Assembly (NCBI GenBank): GCA_951217055.1
Contig: OX578276.1
Location: 18,583,430-18,647,429, forward strand
Reading direction: 5' to 3'
DNA from: Gerris lacustris
Taxonomy: Eukaryota > Arthropoda > Insecta > Hemiptera > Gerridae
Length of the DNA: 64,000 bases
Positions 10,956 through 23,479 of this stretch are shown here, piece after piece. The translations under genes were made by a program, and so were the position numbers. The stretch's first letter is position 1, and every line of letters starts with the position of its first letter. The notes beneath the pieces are model-generated. The model saw only the letters and a program-made list of their open reading frames with translations, searched no databases and was not told the origin of the DNA.

Positions 10956-11768
10956 GCATAACTGACGGTACTTTCAATAGTTGTATGATTTTCAATATTA
11001 TGCATGACCTAACTAACGGGGCTTTCAATAGTTTACATGACTTAACAAACCGGCCTTAGAATAGTTTGCATGACTTAACTGACGGTGCATTTAATTGTTT
11101 TCATGTTTTAACTGCCGGTGCATTCAATAGTTTGCATGACTTAACTGACGGTGCATTTAATTGTTTTCATGTCTTAACTAACGGCGATTTCAATAGTTTA
11201 CATGAGTTAACTGACGGTGCATTTAATTGTTTTCATGTCTTAACTGACGGCGATTTCAATAGTTTACATGAGTTAACTGACGGTGCTTTCAATAGTTTAC
11301 ATGATTTAACTGACGGTGCTTTCAATAGTTTTTCATGACTTAACTGATGGTGCTTTCAATAGTTTTTCATGACTTAACTGATGGTGCTTTCAATAGTTTT
11401 TCATGACTTAACAGACGGTGCTTTCAATAGGATTTTCATGACTTAACTGACGGTGCTTTCAATAGTTCTTCATGACTTAACTGATGGTGCTTTCAATAGT
11501 TTTTCATGACTTAACAGACGGTGCTTTCAATAGGATGCATGACCTAACTGACGGTGCTTTCAATAGTTTTTCATGACTTAACTGATGGTGCTTTCAATAG
11601 TTTTTCATGACTTAACAGACGGTGCTTTCAATAGGATGCATGACTTAACTGAAGGTGCTTTCAATAGTTTTTCATGACTTAACTGATGGTGCTTTCAATA
11701 GTTTTTCATGACTTAACAGACGGTGCTTTCAATAGGATGCATGACCTAACTGACGGTGCTTTCAATAA
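10956..11768 (+). repeat. 33-35-bp satellite array, about 24 units
   Basis: The unit is CATGACTTAACTGACGGTGC plus TTTCAATAGTTTG. Early units are 33 bp and give an open frame of repeated HDLTDGAFNSL. From about 11330 most units are 34-35 bp (TTTTTCATGAC) and the frame is lost. In the right half a roughly 103-bp higher-order unit of three variants (GATGG, AGACGG, GGATGCATGAC) repeats. Confidence 0.9.
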
Positions 11769-12339
<571 letters not shown>

Positions 12340-12458
12340 TTTTGCAAAAATCTTTAGATGAAATCAAATCTAAATAATTTGTATTCTGTGTTCGCACAGA
12401 GGTTTTATGATGATAGGGGAGCTAAATTAAGATTAAATCATGTTCATCTTTTACATAC

Positions 12459-12463
<5 letters not shown>

Positions 12464-12541
<78 letters not shown>
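12464..12541. repeat. (TA)n tract
   Basis: About 78 bases of pure dinucleotide. Confidence 0.95.
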
Positions 12542-12545
<4 letters not shown>

Positions 12546-12880
12546 TTAAAGATTAAATTAAGAATATAATAGAACTGGATCTTAAAAGGAAGTGGAAAAG
12601 AGTAATGACATTTTTAAAGCCCTTTATTGCAATAGTTGTTTTTAACGATTTTATATATTTATATGCTTAATGTATAAATATTGGTAAAAGGCTTTTATAT
12701 AACATTGAAAATGTTACTTAACTCTTCTACTGAATAAATCTGAAAGAGCTTCATGACTTTATTAATAAAACATCATAATATTTAAAAACTTTATTACAGA
12801 CAATAAATTTATTTAAAAAAAATCTATCCGTTACAACTAGTACTAAAGTTCTAATGATTTCCAGTTATTATTTGTTTCCA
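12542..12880. other. No recognised gene
   Basis: AT-rich spacer. Confidence 0.4.
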
Positions 12881-13330
12881 GTTTTCCTGCTTACATTTAT
12901 TATTATTACAAATTTCATCAAAATTTACCATAAAAAAAATCCTTTCCGGTGAGGAATCGAATGCCTCTCTATTGTTAATGATTTTAACTCTTTTCTCAAG
13001 AACTAGATTTTCCCCGGGAAAACGACTTAAATGGTGAGATTAGCTATAGAATGAAGTACACATCAGAATTCATTATTTAAGATCGCCTGAACCGTTTTCG
13101 AAAAACCATATTCCACTTTTTTGCGCCCGATTTTACCTCGGAGGTTTAATTTTTCTGAAAATGTATGAAAATTTAATGGAAATCGTGCCAGTAGTTTAGA
13201 ATTATTTTAAAAAACCATTTTGTTTGGCGGGGGACCTCATAACGTATAAACCCATTAAATTCTGAAGATCGAATTTACACGCCATCACAATACTTTCATT
13301 TTATAAAATCACGTGTATGACACAGTAAAA
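12881..13330 (-). mobile_element. Family A element, reverse orientation, diverged
   Basis: On the - strand it runs from ATTGTGATGGCGTGTAAATTCG (seen on + as the CGCCATCACAATACTTTC block near 13280) through CCCGGGGAAAA to the B-box-like GCATTCGATTCC (12956-12967) and on to TAAATTTTGATGAAATTTG. The outer TIR is degraded. Confidence 0.65.
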
Positions 13331-14202
13331 AAGTCTGTCTGTATTCTGTAGTTTGTCACCTGTTCAGATACGTCAAGCCTGATTTACTGAACCGATTTCA
13401 ATGAAATTTTTCGTACACCTACATGTTCAAAAAAAAAAAAATAAATAAAGAAAAATAAAAATAAAAATATCATAATGAAATCAAGTATATAATTTCTTCC
13501 TTAAATTTGGGGGGCTCAAAAAAGGTTCAGAAAGTTTTTTTTTATTAATAAATTCAAGAATGCAGTTAATTTGAATTCCAATTTAAACATAGTATGAGTC
13601 CATATAAGTTATCCCGAGAATATTTTAGTTTCAAAGATAATGAATAAAAATAAATGCTACCCCGCGGGAAATTGAAATTGGTCCATGAAAACAACCATCT
13701 GAGGTTATTCTTGATGTACAATTCAGTATTACTACATATTATATATGTTCTTTTCGAGTTACGCGGACCAATTTCTTACACTTGCATGCAATCTTTATTA
13801 TTTGCGCCATAAAAGAATGTCTTTCTGTCACTTGTGGAATCTAAACTACCTAATTAATTTAAAATCAAATTTTGTATTCATATAAAATTACATTATATCA
13901 TATTACATCTAAGAAAAATCATATCCCGAGGGGAAATGGTGAAATAAAAAATAGCTTCGGAATTTATGGGGCTTAAATATCAAAGGTAATGAAAATTATT
14001 AACTTTTTGTTACTTAATAAAAAAATGTTGACAAATTTAATTAAGAAATTTGTCGAATTTAATTAAGCCATAAAAAGTCGAACTTAATTAATATTCTCTT
14101 ATACGTCGCGCTTAAAAATTAATTTGGCAATACGAAGAGATTGCAAACTTTTAGTCATCTTTTCCTTGAGATAATGATTGTCAGTGATAAAATATGTCTC
14201 AC
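13331..14202 (+). mobile_element. Diverged family A fragments in AT-rich DNA
   Basis: From 13336 the text GTCTGTATTCTGTAGTTTGTC...GAACCGATTTCAATGAAATT matches the left third of family A. Further weak pieces are at 13500-13700 and 13915-13990. The rest is unrecognised. Confidence 0.45.
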
Positions 14203-14300
14203 CTGTCTCGGAATCGAACCCTCAAAACAAATAATGTTGGTGTGGTTTAAACATTGGTTTCAGATGCTAGTACGCTAACCACTCGGTCACACTCCATCAT
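14203..14300 (-). repeat. tRNA-Ser-like sequence (SINE head or tRNA relic)
   Basis: On the - strand it reads GTGTGACCGAGTGGTTAGCG (A-box region) and later GGGTTCGATTCCGAG (B box), with about 50 bases between and a long variable part as in class II (Ser/Leu) tRNAs. The acceptor arm does not pair, so I call it tRNA-derived and not a functional tRNA gene. Confidence 0.55.
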
Positions 14301-15289
14301 CTGTATAATTGTATAATAATAATACTATGGCAAAACATATATGTAAAGTGTAAACAGAAAATTCGTAATCTTAATTGGAACGAAAAAAATATATTTTTGA
14401 TTTTGGTTTCTTTTTTGTTCGTAGATATTTTTGTTGTTACCTTATATATATACTGCAGGTGGTCAGCACTTATGATATACTGCCCTAATAGTAATTTTAT
14501 TCTTTTTTTTATTTTGTACGTTGTACACGATAAAACAAAACAAAAAAAAAATAAAAAAATAAGCGGGAGAACTGATAATGAAGTCTATTTAGCGGGAGAC
14601 TGGTTATTTTCCCTCGCGAGGGGTTCAATTACCCGGGAAAAAAGGAGCTTCAATAAGTAATAAGTGCCGCTTATTTTAGGTCCGAGCTTAATCGACTTTA
14701 TTGCTCCAACATACTTCCGCCTTACATTCCATTCTTACAAAAATCATTTTTTTCCCCTACTTTTCATCCTATTGCGCATTCCCAAAATTATGCTAATGTC
14801 TTAATGCTTACGTAGAGTACACACTTTAAAGGTTAATTGCACATTCAAAACATTAAATAAACATCTTTTTTGACAATTAAATTAACGGGATGTATTTACG
14901 TATTTTCTTTGAACCTTTTTTTTACCTATATAAAACGTAGTACATATAACAGAAGAGAAGGTATTTTAATGACATTCGAAAACATAACATTATGGGTTAA
15001 ATGTTTCTATGTTCACATGAATTTAATAAGTGTTTCTTTTTTAAAAAATAAAAATTCTGCTACCTCCGTGAAACATATATTTTCTAAAAAATATAGCGGA
15101 AACAGTTAAAACCAGAAGATCCGTGTTCAAATACCCGATAGATAATAGATAGGGCTAATTTTTACAAGAAAAGTATAATAAATTTTAAATATTCATGTTC
15201 AGAAAAATTATATTCTTAGAAGAAATAATTGATGCTAGATGTAAGTGTAGCCTATAACAAAACCGATTATAAATTAAATTTTTTAAGTT
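14301..15289. other. No recognised gene
   Basis: AT-rich. The 87- and 79-residue + strand frames here show no family features. Confidence 0.45.
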
Positions 15290-15631
15290 TTTGGTAGTAT
15301 TCATACTAAGGAGCGTTTAAATTTTAATTTAAATCAAATTATAATTACTATTTACAACGGGAGACAGAAAGAGAAAAATAGATTTCAGCACCGGGATTCG
15401 AACCACGGGCCTCCTTTATTTCCAGTAAAGACTCTCTAGCCAATTAAGCTATACTGAAGAATAATTTCCTCTGTCGATAACGATACCTAGTCCCGAATTA
15501 AGCTTTCAAATTTTTCCACAAGTCTAGAAGTCAACATTAACGACATTAGAACTAGACCGAGAAATAACGCTTGTAATTATAAAGTACCCAATTAGTAATT
15601 GTACCTAGTACAATCAATTGGAAATTCAATT
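15290..15631 (-). repeat. SINE-like unit with complete tRNA-like head
   Basis: The first of two similar units of about 340 bp, both starting GTTTTTGGTAGTATTCA. It carries a 75-nt tRNA-like segment at 15384-15458 (- strand), then TCTATTTTTCTC and CTCCCGTTG text. Confidence 0.6.
15384..15458 (-). repeat. tRNA-like cloverleaf, 75 nt
   Basis: Acceptor strands TTCAGTA and TGCTGAA pair over 7 bp (one G-T). An anticodon stem CTTTA/TAAAG closes the loop CTGGAAA, giving anticodon GGA. The B box is GGTTCGAATCC. The D stem and T stem carry mismatches. GGA would be serine, but the long variable arm required for tRNA-Ser is absent. Best read as a tRNA-derived SINE head or pseudogene. Confidence 0.55.
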
Positions 15632-15667
15632 TTTAAGTTTTTGGTAGTATTCAAACTAAAGAAAGTT

Positions 15668-15863
15668 TAAATTTTAATTTAAATCAAATTATAATTATTA
15701 TTAACGGGAGACAGACAGAGAAAAATAGACTCCAGCACCGGGAATCGAACCACGGACCTCCTTTATAGAGGACCCCCTTGGTTCGAATCCCGGTGCTGAA
15801 GTCTATTTTTCTCTGTCTGTCTCCCGTTGTAAATAGTAATTATAATTTTATTTAAATTAAAAA
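15668..15863. repeat. Palindromic dimer of the tRNA-like unit
   Basis: The left arm has AACGGGAGACAGACAGAG...GCACCGGGAATCGAACC; the right arm has GGTTCGAATCCCGGTGC...CTCTGTCTGTCTCCCGTT. The arms meet near 15762 inside the would-be anticodon region, so each arm keeps the B-box half of the tRNA-like head only. Confidence 0.8.
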
Positions 15864-16370
15864 CCGATTATTTTTATGTAAGAATTAAAATACTTTAAAA
15901 ATTTAAAGTAATCTAAATTAAACTATAAAAGTAACTACTAAAGTAAAATCACTAAAAAATATATTAAGAAGACCGAACTTTTGACCTGAATGCTTATTAT
16001 TTTATATCTTACATTTTCTTCATTGATGTATACTTAAAAAATATTCAAAGCTTTTTTAGTTATGGATGCTTGCAGTTTTTTTTCATTTAACTAAAAAAAG
16101 AGCTATAAATTAATTTATTCAGTAGAATAAATGAATCATTAGAACAAGCTTAGAACGGAACGGACTTCAGAGTAATAATGAAGGTTAAAGTTTCTAATTA
16201 ATCTTTTTTTAGTCATAATAAATGATAATTCAACCTATTTTTTTTTTCTTAACAACACTGCAATTAAATTTTTTCGTCTTAAAGCCTTGTTGTTTGTTTA
16301 CGATTCCATATATTAGAAATGAAGACGAGGTTAAAGTCCTTTTTTAAATTCAGTGTTGCCTATTTTCTTT

Positions 16371-16404
<34 letters not shown>

Positions 16405-17262
16405 TTAGGTCTCTGTTTAGAAACAAAATTGTATGGTTTGTTGTTTTTTGTGAGAAGATTTGATGGTAATGTTGTCGGAAGTGGAGGTGTGATGGCGACC
16501 TTGCAAGCCGAGACTGTGCCGTGAAAGCAAAGAGAGCGGGGCTATAAGACCTCGTTCTCTTGTAGCACCCTTGCCAATGACCCCTGAGTGCACCTCTTCA
16601 CGGCCTCTCTCTATAGTACACTATCTTAACTACAATAGCGAAACATTTCTTCCAGTCTAACTTCCCAACCAAGAAATTCTAAACGAAGACTATCACTTTA
16701 CATCTACCTTTAGACTTTTGACTAGGCTAAAAAACGACCTTCTATAGTCGATTCGCAAAAGCATATTACATCTTGAGAAAATACCTGTGAACTACAGGTA
16801 TCGTATTCATTTAAATATATAGTATTTCTAGAATTTCAAAGCACTAAATGATAAAATACAATATCTAGATAGTATCATTAAAACTAAGCTGAAAAGAGTT
16901 TTTGATAATTGTACGCTATAAACAATATTCAGCGCAATATCTTGCGCAAATGCAATTTAGTCTTTTCTGAATAGAGTTCTGAATGAATGTACGCTAAACA
17001 ATAAATACAATTGTTTTTATACTAAACGATATTTAGTCAAGGTTAATAAGTGTTATTATAGATTGTACGTTAAACGATAAATGCAACGTAACACTTAATA
17101 AATGTTATTAAGACAATTTCGAGAGAGTATTTGCAATTATATGCTAATGGGAATTTTAAAAAGTAACCTACTAACAAATTTAGTTACTATAGAAGTCGAA
17201 ACTTATGGCAATTTATCAATTAATTTTTAAACTATGTATATTATTGTTAAAGTCAGTTTATT
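15864..17262. other. No recognised gene; GC-richer island at 16440-16640
   Basis: A 26-bp poly-A run ends at about 16401. It is followed by about 200 bases of unusually GC-rich, unique-looking sequence (GGCGACCTTGCAAGCCGAGA and onward) with no long open frame and no match elsewhere in the window. Confidence 0.4.
16374..16401. repeat. Poly-A run
   Basis: About 27 uninterrupted A. Confidence 0.9.
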
Positions 17263-18007
17263 AGGGTCCGTAGGCAAAACCAAGGACCCTTATATTTTCC
17301 TGCGTGTGTCTGTCCGTCCGTCCTCTCGCGTGCTCTCACGGCTACACCTATCGTCCGATCACTTTGAAATTTGGCATGTATGTGTCTTGTACCTACCCAC
17401 ATAAATATATTAAAAATATATCGACTTTTTTTTAAATATATCGAAAAAAAATTTTTTTTTAAAAACAATCAGGGTAAAAAAACTTAAGGGTTAAATTTTT
17501 TTATTTATTTTCGACACCGTGAGGGTTATCATATGAAAGGGTACGTCGAGCTGATTACGAAAATATATAATTCTTATTTTATAACTTTAATAGGGCGAGC
17601 GTAGGCAAGTTTGAAGTGGGTGTGAAACGTGTCCCCCCTCCCCTCTATCTCGCTTATGTGAAGGGCAACAAATCTGAAAAAATTCCTGAACATTCTTCGA
17701 CCAAAAGTAAAGATACCACTTTTTGGAAATTTCGAAAAAAATATTATTTTATTTTTTATTGACAAAATTCGTTTTTTTATAACTATGGTCTTTTCGATGT
17801 ATTTATATGGTTGTAGTCCGGTTCAGTGGCAAAAAAAAAAAAAAAAACTTTATCAGAAGTTTGTTTATGTGTTTTGAGAATATCAGACCCATAGGATAGT
17901 TCAAAGTAAGCTTTTTAGCATTTTAAAAAACACCATCAGTAGGGTACTACTTAAACTATACAGGGTTGCCTACGGACCCTCGCTGTGTGCTGACTTGCAC
18001 ACACTTG
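17263..18007. mobile_element. Family D element, copy 1
   Basis: TIR AGGGTCCGTAGG (17263-17274) and CCTACGGACCCT (17969-17980). It is followed by a hairpin GTGTGC-TGACTT-GCACAC and ACTTGACC. The left side has a run of CTGTCCGTCCGTCC. It closely matches 32398-33110. Open frames within are read-through. Confidence 0.75.
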
Positions 18008-18455
18008 ACCAGTTTATATTATTATAAAGTGCGTCTTTGGGCATGCGATTGGTCATACATTGGCCATACTATAGGAGGGCAAGCGTCACTTGGCCAACGT
18101 GTGTATTAGTCAGGGTGCCAAATGGCTATTTTTATGGTAACCTGGAATTAACGTATACATAAAATTTTTTTTCGTTTTTTTGTTCAATAATATGTATACT
18201 TTAAGAATCCGAGTGATGCCACCCTGTCACCCTTGAGCATTTTCAGAAAAATCAAAATGGCGGCAAATAAATACTGAAAAATTAAGGTTTTCTGATTAGA
18301 TTCAATATGGGCGTGCGATACATCATTTCTTAGGTTTTTGATGTCAAGGAACATGAATCTGAGTGCCTAGAATGGGTTTGAATAAAAATTGTATGTTATT
18401 TTATAATGTTTTATTTATTTTAAAAAAGCAGGATTCCCATCCTTTATTCAGTATA

Positions 18456-18808
18456 GGAGGCTCTTACACGTCCGCTAGTTTACCCTCTTCCAGTCGTCCA
18501 ATCGAGCTGAAACTTGGCACATAGACTCTCTACCACAAAAACATTTTAACAAATTAATTAATTAATTAATTTTTCAATTTAATTAATTTAATTAAATTAA
18601 TTAAATTTTTATTTTATTTCTATTACTTAATTTTTTCAATATTTAATTAATCCATTTATTTTTAAAAAGTTGGTTAATTAAATTGAAAAATTAATTAATT
18701 AATTAATTTTTTAAAATGTTTTTGTGGTATAGAGTCTATGTGCCAAGTTTCAGCTCGATTGGACTACTGGAAGAGGGTAAACTAGCCGGACGTGTAAGAG
18801 CGGGCCTC
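18456..18808. mobile_element. Foldback element, about 100-bp arms
   Basis: GGCTCTTACACGTCCGCTAG...AACTTGGCACATAGACTCT is inverted at the right end (AGAGTCTATGTGCCAAGTTT...GGACGTGTAAGAGC). The loop is an AATT-rich tract. A diverged half-copy is at 19560-19650. Confidence 0.8.
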
Positions 18809-18963
18809 AAAAGGGTGTCCATGACCGTTATAGGATAGGTAGTAACCTCTTTTTAAAAAAATGTTATATCTAAAACCATACAAAAAAGTGTTTAAAAAAG
18901 CAAACAAGGCTTCAATACAAAATTCACACATATTCACTAAAAAAAAAAAAAAAAAAAAAAAAA

Positions 18964-19445
18964 TCTGCCAATTGCTGTGGCACATAGCATTCTCGCGTCC
19001 TATTTCGTATATACTTAAATGATTTTATGCATTTACAACCCATAATTGTCAAAATTATTTCATTTTCCCCGTTTTTTATATCTGACAAAATTGTTTTGAT
19101 TTTTTAGATGAATTAAAGTCTCATTTTAGCAAAATTTAAAGTGCGCAGACGGTTTAAATTAATCTGGGACTATCTGCGGGCTACTTTCGACAAACCACCC
19201 AAATATCATAAAAATCATATGAGTACTTTTGAAGATATAGGTGAAATTAATTGTATGTTTGTGCGTATGTGGAAGACAAGCAAATGAGGATGAAACTTTT
19301 ATAGGATCAAAAAAAGCTTATTATGACCTAACATCCAAAATTCATTAAAATTGGATAAGTATAGTTTTTATGACTTGTTGGTTCGCAAAAATTGTGGACA
19401 GACCAACAGACAGACACGGAACAAGAAATGTTTCGTATGACTTTT
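18964..19445 (+). mobile_element. Family B fragment
   Basis: Starts with GCTGTGGCACATAGCATTCT and runs through CAGACGGTTTAAATTAATCT, GCGGGCTACTTTCGACAAAC and GACAGACACGGAACAAGAAA in family order. The far end is missing. Confidence 0.7.
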
Positions 19446-19959
19446 TTAATTAAATAAATTATTAATTAATTTTTAAATTTAATGAATTATCTTTTTAAAG
19501 ATGAATTAATTAATTTAATTTAAAAAGTAATAAAAATAAAATTAATTAATTGGCATACAATCTTTGGAGGGCTAATTAACTCACGTCCAGTCGAGCTGAA
19601 ACTTTGCACATAGACTCTGCACCAATAAAAAATAGTCTAACAAATTAATTAATACATTAATTTTTAAATGTTATTAATTATCTATTTAATTTACGCTTAC
19701 AAAATAAATGGATGGATATAAAGGATTTAAAATAACTTTTTTTTACCTGTTTTACTTGTTTTATGGGCTAGTATTATTTGATAAGTTGTTAGGGTAATGT
19801 GATCCTAAGTATGCAGCTTCGAAAAACATGTGCTCGCTGCGTAGCAAAAGTAAACTGAAAAATTGTCGGGCTTCTTTCAGTTGTTGCCATATAACTCGTT
19901 TACTATGTTGTTCGATTTTAGTCGTATTTATAGTATATTTTTAAATTTGCAGCAGCATA

Positions 19960-20570
19960 AGCCCAACGGCAACTCTGAACGTTCAATAATTTCAGAGATA
20001 TAACACTTCAAAAAGTAGTAATTTTTTCCCCAAAAAAATGAAAATTTTAGGTATTGGTCTCATTTCAGGCCGAATATCGGCATTAAACCGCTCTCTTAAA
20101 AGAAAATTCATAAGAAATCAAGTTGTAGTAAATTTAATTAGCTTCCTTGACAGTACAAACGAAGGCTGTAGGCCCAATAGTTCTGGTGCAATAAAAAAAA
20201 AATGAATATTAGATTTGTGTGGGCGTTCTATATGAAAGACGAATCTGGAGAGAAGGGTCTGTTTCTCCCTGTATGGAGGGGACGCATCAATTGTCACCCT
20301 AAACGGCCACCGGTTCCGCCTATTCGTTAAGTCAGCAGAAAACGCTTAAAAGGAAGCCAATAAAATTTGATGCAACTATATTTCTTCTTACTTTTCTCGT
20401 AGGTGAGCGGTTTTATGCCGATATTCGGCCCGAAACGAGAGCAATACCTAAATTTTCAATTTTTTGGAAAAAACTGCCAATTTTTGAAGTGTTATATCTA
20501 AGAAACTATTAGAAGTTCAGAGTTGCGGTTGGACTTATGCTGCTGCAAATTTACTGCATTTTAAAAATGT
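19960..20570. mobile_element. Foldback element, about 170-bp arms
   Basis: The left arm (GCAGCATAAGCCCAACGGCA...GGCCGAATATCGGCATTAAA) is inverted in the right arm (TTTATGCCGATATTCGGCCC...GACTTATGCTGCTGC). The centre of about 280 bases is unique and includes GTAGGCCCAATAGTTCTGGT. Confidence 0.75.
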
Positions 20571-20582
20571 AATAACAACTAA

Positions 20583-20850
20583 CATCGAACTATGTATGTT
20601 TGTGCGCATGTGGAAGAGAAATAAATGGGTACAGAAGTTTAAACATATATGGGACCAAAAATGGGCTAATTATGACCTACCATCCTAATTTCAATAATAT
20701 CAGATGAGTAGTTTTTAAGATATGTTGGTTCGCAAAAATTGAGCGACAGACCGATAGACAGACAAGGAACCAAAAATGTTCCCTGATGTCTAAACCGAAT
20801 TTCTGTCTGGGAATTTTTGAAATCAGAGACATAAAAATTGTCGTTCTTCA
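20583..20850 (+). mobile_element. Family B fragment
   Basis: Contains the right half of family B: TGTTTGTGCGCATGTGGAAG, GGTTCGCAAAAATTGAGCGA, AAAAATGTTCCCTGATGTCT and CGTTCTTCAGAACGATCACA. Confidence 0.7.
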
Positions 20851-21350
20851 GAACGATCACATTGTATTCAATTAATATAATAAAATACATGTAGAAAAGT
20901 AAAAACGGGTTGGATATTTTATTTTTGTTTTTCGGCAAAATTCTTTTTTAAATCTTAAACATTGAGGGGGACACGCCCCCCCCCCCCTTCCCGGCGACGA
21001 CGCCTGTGAGGTCCATTAACCAAATATGGTACTATGATTGAGCTGATAGTCTCCAATGACCTAAAAAAGGTAATGATGACTATAAAAATCCTAATTTAAT
21101 CGCAAAAGCATATAATTTTGTACATATTGGCCGCCATCTTGAATTTCTCAAATTGCTCAAGGGTGACAGAGTGGCATCAATCGGATTTTTGAAATACACC
21201 TTAAATACAACCAAAATCAACAAAAACATTTTATGTATACCTCATTTCCCACTTTTTTGATTGGCACCCTGACTATATTATGATGGAGTTGTCGCTTGTT
21301 AAGGCGCTGGAGAAGGTCCTCGCTTAAATTGGCCAGTTGCGTCGTTTTGG

Positions 21351-21959
21351 TCATACATTGGCCATAAGATACGGTAAACGTTACTTCTCAACCTTGCGGA
21401 TGATGTGGTTGTCGCTTGTGATGGCGTTGGAAGAGGTCAGCGTTTGGCCAGTTGCCATTGGATTGTTGGTTTTATCCCTACCATCAAAGGAACAAGCGTA
21501 TGCTCGCATGTGATAGTGATAAGTATGTCACTATGTGGATATGTAAAAGAACAATCAATGTGGGATCAAACATTGGCTTGGTCATGTAAAGCCAATGTTT
21601 GGTGCCGGTATAAGTGAATATTTTTAAAACAATTATAAAGAGGGCAAAAGAAATCGATATTATGTTCATATTATTTTAACGAACCTAAATGTTTTTTTAC
21701 TTGTAACTCTCTATTAATTGCTGCTTAACTTTTCTTTTTAATTATGATTTTGTTTCGAGTATATTTTAAAGAGTAGATAAAACTGTCTATACTTTCTAAC
21801 GGTATGTATTTAGATAATAATATATAAATATATAGATATACACATATATATGAACCCGTATAATTGTTAATTAACAATATACCTAATATAAATGTACTAA
21901 ACTTTAGGAAAGCACATGGTTAATGTTCAAAAACAACAATTAAAAAATGTCATAATGCT
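21351..21959. repeat. Imperfect tandem copy of the composite's flank, then spacer
   Basis: The block at about 21285-21370 (TTGTCGCTTGTTAAGGCGCT...TTGGCCAGTTGCG) recurs at 21400-21460 (TTGTCGCTTGTGATGGCGTT). A short hairpin AAACATTGGCTT/AAGCCAATGTTT sits at 21569-21601. The remainder is AT-rich and unrecognised. Confidence 0.5.
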
Positions 21960-22440
21960 CAAAAATATTCGGATCTGTCTGTAATCTATAGTCTATCGCC
22001 TGCTCAGATGGAGCATTATCTACTGGAACAATTTCAATTAAAATTGGCTTTCTTACTCAGAAGAATCATATACCGAGGCCCAAATCAAGAAATGAATTTC
22101 AGCTCTGAATTTGCTCTTTGCTAAATTTTAGCCTTAAGCCTCCAAAGGTTCTAATAAGCGTTGATAAAAAAACAATCTCGAAAACGGATTTAAAAGTTTT
22201 GATTTTTAAAATTCTAAAATTTACCCCATTTAAATACGAATATAAGTTCAAAACTATATAAGCCGTTTTCCCAGGAAAAATCGAGAAAAAAATGAATTTA
22301 ATTAAAAAGGGAAAGAGTTTGTGTTCGATTCCTCGCCAGGGAGGATTTCTTTTTTAAAAAGTAAATTTCGATAAAATGTCGAATACTAAATAAACGTTAC
22401 TGTGAAAAGTTAAAACAAATAGAAAATGTAATTATGTATA
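21960..22440 (+). mobile_element. Family A element, diverged
   Basis: Runs from ATCTGTCTGTAATCTATAGT through AAGCCGTTTTCCCAGGAAAA and the B-box-like GTGTTCGATTCC (22321-22332) to AATAAACGTTACTGTGAAAA. The left TIR is missing. Confidence 0.65.
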
Positions 22441-22916
<476 letters not shown>

Positions 22917-23164
22917 GTATAAATAATACAATTACAATTCATTAACATAAACAAACGAATGTGAATAAATGAAATACGATGAGAAAGAATAGGAATGAAT
23001 GTAATTTAAATAAATAAATAAAAATAAAAGACATTTAAATCAACGAATAATTACCATATTAATATAAAATTGTTTATACTAAACTAATAAATAAAACAAA
23101 TGTTATTAAATTTTACATTTAATTTAGTTCTGTTAATTAAATTCTTCGTTCATATTTCTTATTT

Positions 23165-23345
23165 GATTTAGTCTTCTGTTTTTGATCATCAGGGAACATT
23201 TTTGATCCCGCGTTGGCAAAAATATTACTAACTACCAAATCTTAATAACTATTTGTCCAATTTTAATGAAATTTGGATGGTTTATCGAAAGCAACCTAAT
23301 GATGGCTCCATAATAGTTTCACCTTTCTGCATGCACTTAGTTAAA
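23165..23345 (-). mobile_element. Family B fragment
   Basis: ATCAGGGAACATTTTTGATC...AACTATTTGTCCAATTTTAA...GGATGGTTTATCGAAAGCAA matches the inverted right half of family B, diverged. Confidence 0.6.
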
Positions 23346-23479
23346 TTAGTTTAGAGTAAAATTAGTTAAATTAAATTAACTAAAAGGGATATTAGTTAGT
23401 TAGTAGATTTAAGGCAACATTATTGGAGTATATATGTCCCTCCGTCAGTGATTGCTAATACACTGTATAATAATTTTTT

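Larger units (their letters stand above)
18030..21350. mobile_element. About 3.3-kb foldback composite with nested elements
   Basis: The left arm (about 18030-18265: GGTCATACATTGGCCAT, GTCAGGGTGCCAAA, GATGCCACCCTGTCACCCTT) is inverted at about 21125-21375 (AAGGGTGACAGAGTGGCATC, TTGGCACCCTGAC, GGTCATACATTGGCCAT). The interior holds a second foldback (18456-18808), family-B pieces (18964-19445, 20583-20850), a repeat fragment at 19560-19650 and a third foldback (19960-20570). The order suggests successive insertions into one original foldback element. Confidence 0.65.

Noticed and set aside
11066..11338. 90-codon frame of repeated HDLTDGAFNSL
   Set aside because: Arises because 33 is divisible by 3. 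The same satellite continues with 34-35-bp units where the frame is lost, so it is not maintained as protein.
15384..15458. Functional tRNA gene
   Set aside because: Mismatches in the D and T stems, and a GGA anticodon without the long variable arm of tRNA-Ser.
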